Below are positions 53,601 to 61,847 of a DNA stretch of 64,000 nt, piece by piece. Each line of letters opens with the position of its first letter. Position 1 is the first letter of the stretch. Both the position numbers and the translations under genes were made by a program. Under the pieces are notes generated by a model that made no database searches, was not told where the DNA came from, and saw only the letters and a program-made list of their open reading frames with translations. Source of the DNA: Azolla caroliniana (lineage: Eukaryota; Polypodiophyta). The DNA lies in contig JBHGNT010000016.1 in the NCBI GenBank assembly GCA_043228905.1, positions 4,030,001-4,094,000 of the forward strand, given 5' to 3'.

Positions 53601-54405
53601 CTCTCATGAGGACCGTAATAAAGTAATACGCCAAGAAATATGGCAAATTTATACCCGGTATAAATGGATCACCCCACTAGAGCCACTCCCATCTAAAATG
53701 TCGTACTATAAAGAACACTTTATGCACTTCTCTGAGTTAGGTTTTATCACGCGCCCAAAATATCTAGATGTATTCTTACCACATGCACTAAGGGTTGCCA
53801 TTGGTCAACTTAGAATATCATCTCACCAACTTGAGATTGAGAATGGACGTACTAATGGAGTCCCTAGGGAGGAAAGGATATGTAGGTTATGCCACATAGA
53901 GATAGAGGATGAGTACCATTTTACATGCAAATGCCCCACCTATGCCGAGATAAGGGCAAAATACCAAGACATACTTGGTTCCTCTCCCACCCTCCCTAAA
54001 CTATTAGATACACTAGATATAAAGAAATTAGGTAGATACATCTTAGAATTGAAACACCACAGAGAGAACAAATTACAAAACGTTGATAATAATGTTGCTA
54101 ATGTTTACCAACATATAACAAATGAAGTTTTTCAGGAACAGGGGGAGACAATGAATGTCGACACACCTGTACCACTCGGACTTCTCCTTGATGAAGCAGA
54201 AAATCAAAGAAGAACCAAACGCCCTCGGATGCCGGGTTTCAAAGCAACTCGACGAGATGTAGAAGCAATAAAGAAAATAAGGGAACGTGAACTACACCGC
54301 CTAGAAGCCATGGCTAGGGCACTCTATGCATCGGGACCATGGGTCACACCCACACCAAAAACTTTTGACCTCCCACTTCTTTTTGAGAGACTTGGGTGGA
54401 AATGA
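50692..54405 (+). CDS. LINE ORF2: APE endonuclease-reverse transcriptase, intact
   Basis: 1237 aa from the ATG at 50692. The open frame extends upstream only to a GTG at 50662, so the ATG is preferred. An APE-type endonuclease occupies about residues 1-230, with MTLWNCNGALW, VETH, VGDFNART near 156 and GADHSFLYFE. The RT core spans about 520-800, with VAPIHKGGDPMDPNTYR, EQAGFRRAFSTIDHI, FVDFRKAFDTVPRERL, GVKQGCPLSPTLFGIYIDE and LLYADDIVLLSES near 717. A Cys-His finger CRLCHIEIEDEYHFTCKC lies near 1063-1080. No RNase H is evident. All catalytic motifs are intact, so the protein may be active, though this copy lacks a complete ORF1 and promoter. Confidence 0.93.
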   Translation: MTLWNCNGALWTHPGRLEGILKESDIVCLVETHQSPNRGLPRVEGFRWESAFRQTSRRCTTRGSGGVAILFRRELHNRIEILSTDPEARFMWVKVSTSKDKAVIFAICYFPPKGSRYNLAGEARLVDDGVPHGPSPYEPLSDDIIRYSSQGEVFLVGDFNARTQSRQCTIFQMNRNLEMVNVDPSDIDTTRKSKDQGADATSFGHHLLELGSRHQMVIYNGLAKWPGSEELTCFPHGGGESTVDYLIGRPEATHMINSFRVAPCPIGADHSFLYFEIKCDISNVTNSSQPRHDITIHFTHELSDIYARHVQAHLSSLDPSLPLESLNTKLTHILHSAAVSSFPYTKHSNQGRVGSMPQNRWYDEDCRCLHRQLTISQLSGSITSVQARKEMRKMTRRKRRAWEASQYWELYHMLMSNDCATAWKRLREPRPQTPIEDPETWHTYTERLYHIPNQPPIPMPSTPRPTVGTLFTTSRVTKVIKKLQHRKSMDHTGLRAEHIIYARECLAPLLTLIFNRALAEGFPSQWTMNTVAPIHKGGDPMDPNTYRTIMIGHTLAKLYGAVMEAELSEYMETLNLRAPEQAGFRRAFSTIDHIFTLRCLIDQTKARKKKLYCCFVDFRKAFDTVPRERLFDRLKSLRIPDDMVWAIYALYEQVSGCVRCPGGISDSFTSTIGVKQGCPLSPTLFGIYIDEITDFIARKGGNGVVLGDTQVRILLYADDIVLLSESEHDLQRHLNALDDFCTQRGLVVNLGKTKVLIFHTSAQVRAKCHLTISHSPVEVVGSYVYLGVTFSARSGKFSMTQAAKDRLTRGHASLSLLERQCHQAYFQEPRTKGWLFDSLVTPSLMYASAVWAPGLPSFMWTQLERPLVMMLSRQLRSKSSVPHDIIRAEFTLPPMLVEALFQLVVFIHRIHNQPLDRISHQAFKASRALYESGYTSSWYGMMVSWLLANGLDITNLPPLKYDHTNDNTLLSHEDRNKVIRQEIWQIYTRYKWITPLEPLPSKMSYYKEHFMHFSELGFITRPKYLDVFLPHALRVAIGQLRISSHQLEIENGRTNGVPREERICRLCHIEIEDEYHFTCKCPTYAEIRAKYQDILGSSPTLPKLLDTLDIKKLGRYILELKHHRENKLQNVDNNVANVYQHITNEVFQEQGETMNVDTPVPLGLLLDEAENQRRTKRPRMPGFKATRRDVEAIKKIRERELHRLEAMARALYASGPWVTPTPKTFDLPLLFERLGWK

Positions 54406-54686
54406 GATTAGGCTTGGTGCAAAGTTTTGTACACTACTAGAACTTTCTTAGCTTAAGCTATTTTCTTTTATTTTTAGTTTTGATGATTGGATAAACACTC
54501 ATCTTTTGTTGTAACCTATTTGTCTCATGGGCCAAATTTGGCCTTAGAAGACGTTAATATATCTTTCTTTCTTTCTTTCTTTCTTTCTCTCTCTCCCGCG
54601 CACTGTGTGTGTCCAACCTTTCCATTAAACCTGTGTTTTCCTTACGTTCGGTTTTCTGTTGCTTCCGCACATTGTTCCTTTTAACA

Positions 54687-55320
54687 TTCCGGCCACAAGG
54701 AAAAAAGGGACCGGAAAGGCGTGAACAGGCGTGTGCACGGATGTGCGCGAAAACTTTAATAGGAAAAATTAAATAAGGGAATAAATCTAGGCGAATCTCT
54801 ATCCGGGAGGGCATAAGTTAATTACATGGTGTGACAGCTCCTTCCCGCTTTGGCCTATAAAAGGAGGAGGAGAGGGTTGATCATTATCGCGCGTTTAAAG
54901 GGGAACGAAGTGTTGTCCGACTGGGAACCGAGCACCTATTCTCTGCATTTTCTTTTTGTTTCCTCTTAGGTCAGACGCCTCTGCTCGCGTAGGAAGCCCG
55001 TGTGCTCCCGGCAGAGGCTCCACATTATACTTTGGTGATTGGTTTGCGTGGGTTGCTCGCTGAGATCGAAGCTCGACTACCGGTCGAGCCAGTTGTAACT
55101 TCTCTATCTTCTAATCGAGATGTTGGTATGCATTTCTTGTTGATCATCTAACATGTTACCCCGATCCCAGCCAAGCCACTTGGGCCCTCTGCATCTCGAC
55201 ACCTAACATCTTACGCACCCTCCGTCTATCTTATTCCCCTTCTTCTTCTTTAACTCTTCGGTCTGAGGCCCCCATGGTCCCCCGCCTAGCTTCACACACA
55301 CGCGCGTAGTTACGCAACAT
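54687..55320 (+). repeat. LTR of gypsy remnant 3
   Basis: The last ~120 bp (55200-55320: tcttcggtctgaggccccc, acgcgcgtagttacgcaaca) is the plus-strand counterpart of the element 1 LTR end. A TATA box (tataaaag, 54856-54863) precedes CT-rich leader-like sequence. The left half is diverged, so the left boundary is an estimate. Confidence 0.6.
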
Positions 55321-56165
55321 AATTTGGTGAACCCGACATGAAAAGGCGGTAGAGGAGTCTGAAGAATGAGGGGAAGTGAGCTTGTTGAAGCCATGGCGGT
55401 AGCCATTGGCTGGCTAGTGAGCGCTAGTGAGGGCACGGGTGCCCTTGACAGGGCCATCGAAACAATCGCATGCACAGTAGGCCGATTTGGTGGGAAGAAC
55501 GTGAAAAGTTACCTTGAGGCCTACCAGAACGTCCAGGAACCAGTGGTGGCGCTAATAGACCATGGATCTGAAATCAACCTAATGTCCATGGATTTCTACA
55601 AGAAAGGGAAGTGGCCGATCAACACCAAGCACGGATGGAAAACACACGCAGCTACGTGCGCTATGGAGGAGCTACACGGGGCATGCCCGAATGTACGCGT
55701 GAAGATTGGCGATATCAAGATTGATCAACACTTTTTCATACAGGAGACCTCCTCGCACCCGGTGATTCTTGGAGAACCATACATTATGGTGGCCCGTATG
55801 GAGACCAAAGTGTTGGACAATGGTTCGGCGTACACGCAGGTGAAGAGCCAAGATGAGCGTCACTCCATCCAATTTCTAACTATGCGACTGAATCACAAGC
55901 GTAACCGCGAGTCTCTCGGCAGCGACGACCGAGAGGATGTTTAGAGAGGGCTATCAAGGCGTGGGGCCACGGTAGTCTGAACAACCCGGAGAAACCCCAC
56001 ACATGTACCATAGGTAGGAAATGTTGGTTCTCCGACAACGGAGGTTGTATTATAGCCAGCGTCAGCGGCCAGAAAAAGAAGCAGGTCGAAGAGCGTTTAA
56101 GGGCGTGCGGTGCCCTTGGCTCTGACGATGAGATTAGCGACGCCGTGGAGGTGGTCTCATTTGCT
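55321..56165 (+). pseudogene. Gypsy remnant 3: gag N-terminus fused to protease
   Basis: Begins with the family primer-site sequence (tttggtgaacccgac). An open frame at 55366-55944 (192 codons) starts MRGSELVEAMAVAIGWLVS and runs LDRAIETIACTVGRFGGKNV, then jumps in frame to NVQEPVVALIDHGSEINLMS. Most of gag including the zinc knuckle is deleted. The protease again has DHG. Beyond the stop, pol-like text continues out of frame (KPHTCTI, EVVSF) up to about 56165, where copia RT begins. Confidence 0.75.
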
Positions 56166-57110
56166 CAAGAGGGACCTCCCATCTTCCTCGTCATCTATGT
56201 GGATGACATGCTACTCTCCAGTTGACATGTCAGAGATCTTGACGAACTTGATCGGCAATTGCGGTTGAAGTTTGCCATGAAGGATCTCGGTCCGACAAGA
56301 CACATTCTCGGGATGAAGATAAGTCGGAATAGGAATCGACAACGGTTATTTCTGTCTCAATCTGACTATATTGGACGTGTCTTAGAACACTTCAACATGC
56401 AATCGGCCAAATCTGCCTCGACCCCGCTCCCAAATAAGTCGTCGGTTGTCTTAGCGAGACTGCCCGACATCCGGTCCAGAGGGGGAAATTATGAAGTCGG
56501 TACCATATGCACCAACAATCGGCTCCTTAATGTACGTGATGGTCGTGACACGACCTGACATTGCTCATGGTGTCGAAGTCATCACCAGATTCATGCACAA
56601 TCCCGGTTTATCGCATTGGAACGTGGTAAACCATGTGTTCTGATATCTGGTGGGCACAAAAGACTATGGCATCCTATTCGACCCGAATGACACTTCAGGC
56701 ATAATCGGATACAATGACTCAGACTTTGTCGGTTGTGTGGACAGTCGAAAATCGACAACCGGTTATTGTTTCAAATTCGTAAATGGAGCAATCTCGTGGA
56801 GGTCGAAACTTTAGGTGTGCACTTCTACATCAACGACCGAGGCCGAATACGTAGCCGTGTCCGACACGGTGAAAGAGGCCTTATAGTTCGAGTTGTCTAT
56901 AGTGACAGTCATGGCGTTGTCGCTCTGTCAAAAAATCCGATCCAACACAATGCCTCGAATCACATCGACATGAGATATCACTTTGTTCGAAACTGTGCCA
57001 TTTCAGGTAAAATCGACCTCGAGAAGATACCTACAGCCGATAATGTCGCAGACGAGATGAACAAGTGTCTTTTGGCGGATCGATTTCGATCCCTTTAGCA
57101 TTACATGGGT
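56166..57110 (+). pseudogene. Copia RT-RNase H fragment (element 3)
   Basis: Starts in the RT active-site region (VIYVDDMLLSS, followed by a TGA) and continues KFAMKDLGPTRHILGMKI. RNase H follows (GYNDSDFVGCVDSRKSTTGY, ALSKNPIQHNASNHIDMRYHFVR, KIPTADNVADE) with stops and frameshifts. The join to gypsy sequence at 56165 keeps no target duplication. A different lineage from copia 1 and 2. Confidence 0.85.
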
Positions 57111-57325
57111 GTAACAAATAATAGGTCTGATTCAGAACGGTTTTGGACATTTAGCTTCAACTGTTCGAGACTCGGCTTCAGTCCTTCCGATCCCAGCTGA
57201 CCCGGCCTTCTATTCTCAGATCTTGCCGAACTCGAACAAAGCCTACTTGCTTGTTTACTTTGTATAATATGTAATTCTTGTTTATTCTTTCTATTCTTTT
57301 TTCATATACACCCATAACGGGGGAG
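57111..57325 (+). other. Copia 3 3' internal leader and polypurine tract
   Basis: Non-coding, ending aacgggggag directly before the LTR. This is the expected polypurine tract. Confidence 0.7.
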
Positions 57326-57645
57326 TGTCGAATACGGGTCTCTAATGGACGTATTCACATTGTCCTATTGGACATACTAGGTTTATACCATATTTGTAAA
57401 TACTGGGAAGGGCAGTTGCCCTAGGTCAGTGGTATATAAACTAACCCTTGTAACCTAGTCAGTGGTGGTTGCTCATTCTATACATTGAGTTGTTGAGCTT
57501 GAGTAACAAAGTTCATCTTGTGCCCAAGTTTCTATTCTTGAATTCTTGAATTCATGTTTGATCTTGTTAAATGATTCAGTTTTTTGTAATCATTAATCTA
57601 CACGACTTGTACCTGTTAATGATCTTTCACTAGAGGAGTATAACA
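57326..57645 (+). repeat. 3' LTR of copia element 3
   Basis: 320 bp, TGTCGAATACGGG...TATAACA, with a TATA-like tatataaac at 57430. The right flank is a tRNA-Ala-like satellite fragment. The 5' LTR is missing, so no age can be estimated. Confidence 0.8.
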
Positions 57646-57700
57646 AGCCCTTGTACCTCTTTCATGCTAAGTGAGCTCTACCATTTGAGCCACATCTCCC
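57646..57700 (-). pseudogene. Truncated tRNA-Ala-like fragment
   Basis: The 5' part of a tRNA-Ala-like copy on the minus strand (TGGCTCAAATGGTAGAGCTC and the AGC loop). The T arm and 3' end are cut by the copia 3 LTR. It is the right-most trace of the satellite. Confidence 0.6.
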
Positions 57701-58043
57701 ACGACATCGGGAGATGTCATATGGGCATAAAGAGGTATTTTTTCCTGACACTTATTTGACTTCATCACTTGTGCCCCAAGGCCTAATCTTACATCAAATA
57801 GGTGTGACCTAAGTCACATGGAAACAATGGTTAGGATGGTGCAACATATATGTAGTATAACGTCTAAAGTGAGCCTCCACATTTTTCCCATGTCATGATA
57901 CATCGGCATTGCAAAAAGCCTCATTCACAAAGGAATTTATTGATGTATCATGAAGCAAGTATGTGCCTTTTGGATCGTTTTTCTTGTTTCCCATGGGATT
58001 TTAGGAAGTACATGTAATGGATTTTTTTGAACATTAAACATAT
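57701..58043. other. Satellite-flank sequence, no gene seen
   Basis: AT-rich, with some satellite-like phrases at the start (cacttatttgacttcatcac). Nothing else recognised. Confidence 0.4.
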
Positions 58044-58192
58044 TGTGGTGTGCATGTGTTCCTTTGTGCCGCCCTTTTAGCACACCCTGTTTAGCTAAGC
58101 CAACCCAAATGGGTACATTTGTATCAACTATAAATTGAGTAAGAAGTAAGAAGCTAAGTAGGTTGGTTTTGATCTCTTATGTGCATTTCACA
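58044..58192 (+). repeat. 5' LTR of small LTR element
   Basis: 149 bp with TATA-like ctataaattgag at 58130. Very short for a gypsy LTR. Confidence 0.85.
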
Positions 58193-58195
58193 TAT

Positions 58196-58222
58196 TGGTG
58201 GAGATGCAGGGTACCAATCCCC
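58196..58222 (+). other. Primer-binding site complementary to tRNA-Ala(AGC)
   Basis: The first 18 nt, TGGTGGAGATGCAGGGTA, are the exact reverse complement of the 3' end of the tRNA-Ala at 5778-5850 plus the CCA tail. Over 27 nt, 25 match. Genomic satellite copies lack CCA (they read caattggagatgc), so this is a true primer site and not inserted satellite. Confidence 0.85.
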
Positions 58223-58532
58223 CACGTCCAAGCATCCACCTCTTCCCCCTCACCTTAGGTGTCCACTAACTTCTTGTCCCACAAGTTTCTCTGATCTCCC
58301 TCCTACACGATAGCCCTCCTGTCCACCACCTCAGCCAAGTCCAGGTGGCCCTCAGTCCACAGGAGCAATTGATCTTTCTCCGTCAATTGATCTTTCCCCG
58401 ATCCCCCTCTGACACGATAGCCCTCTTGTCCCCCACTTCAGCCAAGTCCAGGTGGCCCTCAGTCCACATGAGTGATTGATCTCTATCCACCAATTGCTAG
58501 CTTGTTTTCCGTCACTAGCCCCGTCCAACTAT

Positions 58533-58850
58533 TATACGATCAAGGCCGCCAGTTCCACGGGGATGTCCTCAACGTCCTTGCAGCTCAACTAGGTGTTCAG
58601 CATGTGTTTAAGTCCCCATACCATCATTAGACAAATGGCCTCACCAGACGCCTCAACAAGACCCTCAAGAAGGAGATTGCCTCTTACATTGATCCATGCC
58701 ACAAAACGTGGAATCAAATCTTGCCTTTCATCACCCACGCCTACAATACATCCGTATAGGCTTCGACACGGATCAACCCTTCTCGAGCACTCTATTGGCG
58801 TAACCCTCAAGTCCCACCAGAATCGTCCATTGATGTCCATTTGAAACCTG
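58533..58850 (+). pseudogene. Ty3-type integrase core fragment
   Basis: Reads DQGRQFHGDVLNVLAAQLGV, then KSPYHH-stop-TNGLTRRLNKTL, then THAYNTSV-stop-ASTRINPSRALYW. The stops at 58628-58630 and 58757-58759 are TAG where family proteins have Gln. The catalytic Glu after TNGL is Arg (TRRLN). It tells which family the small LTR element came from. Confidence 0.75.
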
Positions 58851-58976
58851 CCAACATGGATAATGTCACTTGGGAGCTCTATCTCCAACAAATGCTCCCC
58901 CTCCTTCGACAAGCCATGACTCAAGTTTTTGTTCCTATTCCTAATCCTCGGTCTCTTGTTTCTCTCATGGGGGAAA

Positions 58977-59125
58977 TGTGGTGTGCATATGTTCCTTTGT
59001 GTCACCCTTTTAGCACACCTTGTTTAGCTAAGCCAACCCAAATGGGTACCTTTGTATCAACTATAAATTGAGTAAGAAGTAAGAAGCTAAGTAGGCTGGT
59101 TTTGATCTCTTATGTGCATTTCACA
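58977..59125 (+). repeat. 3' LTR of small LTR element
   Basis: 149 bp; five of its six differences from the 5' LTR are transitions. Confidence 0.85.
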
Positions 59126-59126
59126 A

Positions 59127-59710
59127 TATATTGAAAAAACCCTTCCATTACCACAATCTTAACGAGAATTATCTCGTCTTAAGTGGAAGGGGACATGTGT
59201 TTATTGTCTTGGAGAAACGAAAATGCATTTAAACATTTTCAAACTCTTTCCAAGAGGACAAAGGGGTGTTACCACCCTATGCTTCTACCCCATAGAGAAA
59301 CATTGGTGTCACCAAAGTGTTGAAAATGTATTGGTTAAGGATTGAGGACTTAATTTCTCCATGATTACATGTGCTCTCAACTGCATAATATATTCTCTTT
59401 CCCACCTCTAAGCGGTTATAGCATATTCATTCTATCTACAATATGAAGGAACTTCAAGGCCAAGGTATTAAAGTTTTCTATCAATGATTTGCAGATAATG
59501 CATGATTCACCCTTATTTTGGCTCTTCACAAGTATAACCTTTGTTTTAGAGCTATTGACACTCAACTTTGTATACATGCAAAACACTTCCAATGCCCTCA
59601 TTAGATAGGTAGATAGATAGATAGATTTTATTATTGTCTTCAAGAGAGAGAAGAGAGAGAGGCTTAGCTTTAGCTCTAAGGAATCAAAAATGAAGAAAAA
59701 CCTTTGCACA
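59127..59710 (-). mobile_element. RTE-like LINE reverse transcriptase fragment
   Basis: Minus strand. Reads ALEVFCMYTKLSVNSSKTKV (the segment after the YADD box), then in another frame YIFNTLVTPMFLYGVEA-stop-GGNTPLSSWKEFENV. These are typical of the RTE-like RT C-terminal side. Several stops (TAG, TAA) and at least one frameshift. Unrelated in sequence to the LINE pair at 44.6-54.6 kb. Confidence 0.65.
59598..59626. repeat. (GATA)n microsatellite
   Basis: Run of taga/gata units at the 5' side (minus strand) of the LINE fragment. Confidence 0.85.
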
Positions 59711-60791
59711 AAGGGTTATATTTTGTCCTTCTCTAACATTGTCCCTTTTGCACTTAGAGGTATTAAATGTTTATAAATGTTACCTTTATGCCCTATTAGA
59801 TTGTTTCGCTCATTCTCTCAGTTGCCTTACATCTCCAATGACATGGCTCTCTTGTGAATCCCCATAGGATAGGAGGTAAGATGTTTGAAGGTTGTAAAAA
59901 CTCAATCTCCTCCTTACACTTCCCATTGATACGCTCTAACACCCTTATAAATTTTCTCTCAACGAAAGAGGAGTGTTGGAATGCTTGTCGATAAATCATT
60001 AGATGGCTCCATATTTGCCTAAAATAAACGTCAATATGTACGTGTGATTGTATATTATATGTATGTAGTATGTACAATTGTGTGTATGTGTATATGTATA
60101 TGTATATGTATGTATGACGATAGTATGTTTGTACAATTATGTGTATAGTCATTGTGTGAATATGTATGTATGTGTATGAATATTGTATAATCAAATGTGT
60201 GCGTACGTAATCATGCATGTGTAAAAGGGAATAAAACCATATTCTTTGGTTTTAACAACCCTATGTATTGTAATGTTTACAATTTAGAATAATTGTCGAT
60301 CTGAAAACCAAGCTCATGAGTCATGTTCATGTATTGATGTGTCATTTTGCCATATAAGAGGGACCCAGAGAAACATGTGCAAATGATACGTCTCTCGTTA
60401 TTCAATTTTGATTTACTTTTAGATTTCATATGTGATACAGGGACTATTCTCGATACATGTAACATGGTTACTCTATCATCTTGTATGAATAATTTATTGT
60501 TAAATCATATTACTTTGTACACATGCATAGTTCTAAGCTTACGAGGATTGGACTCAAAGGTATGGTCTCACAATTCTAATGAGTTAAAATGTCAATCAAA
60601 ATCCTCAAATTGGACAAGACCGAGATGGAATTTTCACGAGAAAACATGAATTGTGTCATCGATTTGGATTTGGGTTTGGATTACGTAGCAGGGGTGGGAT
60701 TTCTTCACAAAGATATTGTTGATACGTGAGGCGAATAATCAGCGACAAGGCCAAATCATGGATGGATACACCCGAAAAAGATTTTATGGAC

Positions 60792-60822
<31 letters not shown>

Positions 60823-61080
60823 CATACATTGACATAGGCGACAAGAAGGTAGATTCGTAATGTATTGGAGGTACATGCATGCAATGACAAATCGTCGCAT
60901 TTCATCATCCCATTGATTCCCTGGGGAGACACTTTGTTTGGTTGCGGGGGCCGGCCTCAATGTGAATGAATTTTAGGTTCCTTGTGGAAAATGAACAATT
61001 ATATTAAAAGGGGGAAGGAAGAGGTTTGAGATATTTTTCCCAGATAAATGAAATGAATGGAGGAAGAAAGAAGCAGACCA
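59711..61080. other. Intergenic, low-complexity-rich; no gene recognised
   Basis: Contains TATG/TGTA microsatellites (60055-60190) and a TA run (60789-60818). A minus-strand stretch near 59796-60000 encodes IYRQAFQHSSFVERKFIRVL, which I cannot assign. No introns, tRNAs or long ORFs found. Confidence 0.5.
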
Positions 61081-61117
61081 AGTAAAATAGGGGGGAGAGC
61101 CAGGTCAGCCTGATCGT

Positions 61118-61202
61118 CCACGTGGCATCCGCCACGTCAGCCAGGGATTAGGGAAATATCGCGCTGACGTGGCAGGGCACGTGGGAAGTGAGTGCCACGT
61201 GG
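61118..61202. promoter_or_regulatory. Cluster of five ACGT (G-box/ABRE-like) sites
   Basis: Within 85 bp: CCACGTGG (61118), GCCACGTCAGC (61131), GCTGACGTGGC (61163), GCACGTGGG (61177) and GCCACGTGG (61194). The second and third are a perfect 11-bp inverted repeat with a 21-bp spacer. Such elements bind plant bZIP and bHLH factors (ABA, light and stress regulation). The cluster is about 650-700 bp upstream of the TPR-like coding region and is probably part of its promoter. Confidence 0.7.
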
Positions 61203-61332
61203 AATGCGACATTGAGAGTCCGATTTAGTAGCTATTTTTCAATTTTTATATTTTTACTTTTTTATTAGTTCTGTGTTTGTTTTATTATTTTTGCCTTCTT
61301 TTTTATGTTTGCTTTTTGTTTACGAGTCTTTC

Positions 61333-61456
61333 TATTTATTTATTTATTTATTTATTTATTCATTCATTCATTCATTCATTCATTCATTCATTCATTTATT
61401 TATTTATTTATTTATTCATTCATTCATTTATTTATTTATTTATTTATTCTTTATTT

Positions 61457-61511
<55 letters not shown>

Positions 61512-61515
61512 TTTT
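61333..61515. repeat. (ATTT)n/(ATTC)n compound microsatellite
   Basis: About 180 bp of TTTA and ATTC tetranucleotides between the ACGT cluster and the leader. It is open in several frames only because of its composition. Confidence 0.95.
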
Positions 61516-61524
61516 CGAGAACCT

Positions 61525-61660
61525 CTGTTTCTTCTTCTTCTTCTTCATATCTCCTCCTCCTGCTGCTTCTTGATCTTCTTCTTCTCCCGTTTCGCCGGCA
61601 GCTCCTGCCGTTTCTGCAGATCCTCTCCCTCTCCTCCTCCTCCTCCTCCTCCATCGCCAT
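61525..61660 (+). promoter_or_regulatory. CT/CTT-rich leader of the TPR-like gene
   Basis: A pyrimidine-rich stretch (ttcttcttc, ctcctcctcctcc) typical of plant 5' UTRs and core promoter Y patches. The transcription start is not determined. Confidence 0.5.
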
Positions 61661-61847
61661 GACTGTCTACCGCAGAAGCTCCCCCTCCTCTGTGTGCAGA
61701 AGCCTCCTCTGCAGAGCCGGACATGGATCCTCTGTTGTAACCATCCCCCCTTGCTTCTTTTGAATACCTTCTCCCTGTCCAAAAGTCGAAAGAAACGGAT
61801 CTTTACTGCTTGTAATCGTCGTGGTAGCTTACGCGGTAGGGGGTGGA

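Larger units (their letters stand above)
50441..54587 (+). mobile_element. LINE copy 2 (young, 5'-truncated)
   Basis: Same family as copy 1, opposite orientation. It starts within ORF1 (at FKDLDSRIT), so most of ORF1 is missing, while ORF2 is intact. It ends ttaatatat(CTTT)n. It lies in a CT microsatellite (ctctctct at 50419-50440 and 54588-54595), so the target duplication cannot be told from the repeat. Confidence 0.92.
50143..54686 (+). repeat. 3' LTR of copia element 2, split by LINE copy 2
   Basis: Begins TGAGATACAAGC right after the polypurine tract. It contains two copies of a 49-bp repeat (gcgtaaaccrggtgtgcaaa at 50226 and 50275) and a CT microsatellite into which LINE 2 inserted. 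It seems to resume at 54588 and end near ttttaaca (54686). The right end is an estimate. Confidence 0.5.
58044..59125 (+). mobile_element. Small LTR element with tRNA-Ala primer site (1082 bp)
   Basis: Two 149-bp LTRs (58044-58192 and 58977-59125; TGTGGTGTGC...ATTTCACA; six differences) flank 784 bp. The 4-bp target duplication is atat (58040-58043 and 59126-59129). A primer site starts 4 nt inside (58196) and the polypurine tract tgggggaaa precedes the right LTR. Each LTR has tataaat. The interior holds a ~105-bp tandem duplication (58290-58490) and part of a Ty3-type integrase. It is non-autonomous, either a deletion derivative or TRIM-like. Confidence 0.85.

Noticed and set aside
61273-61763. 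Several overlapping ORFs of about 100-150 codons upstream of the TPR-like gene
   Set aside because: They are readings of the ATTT/ATTC microsatellite (runs of LFIY, SFIH) and of CTT repeats, open only through composition.
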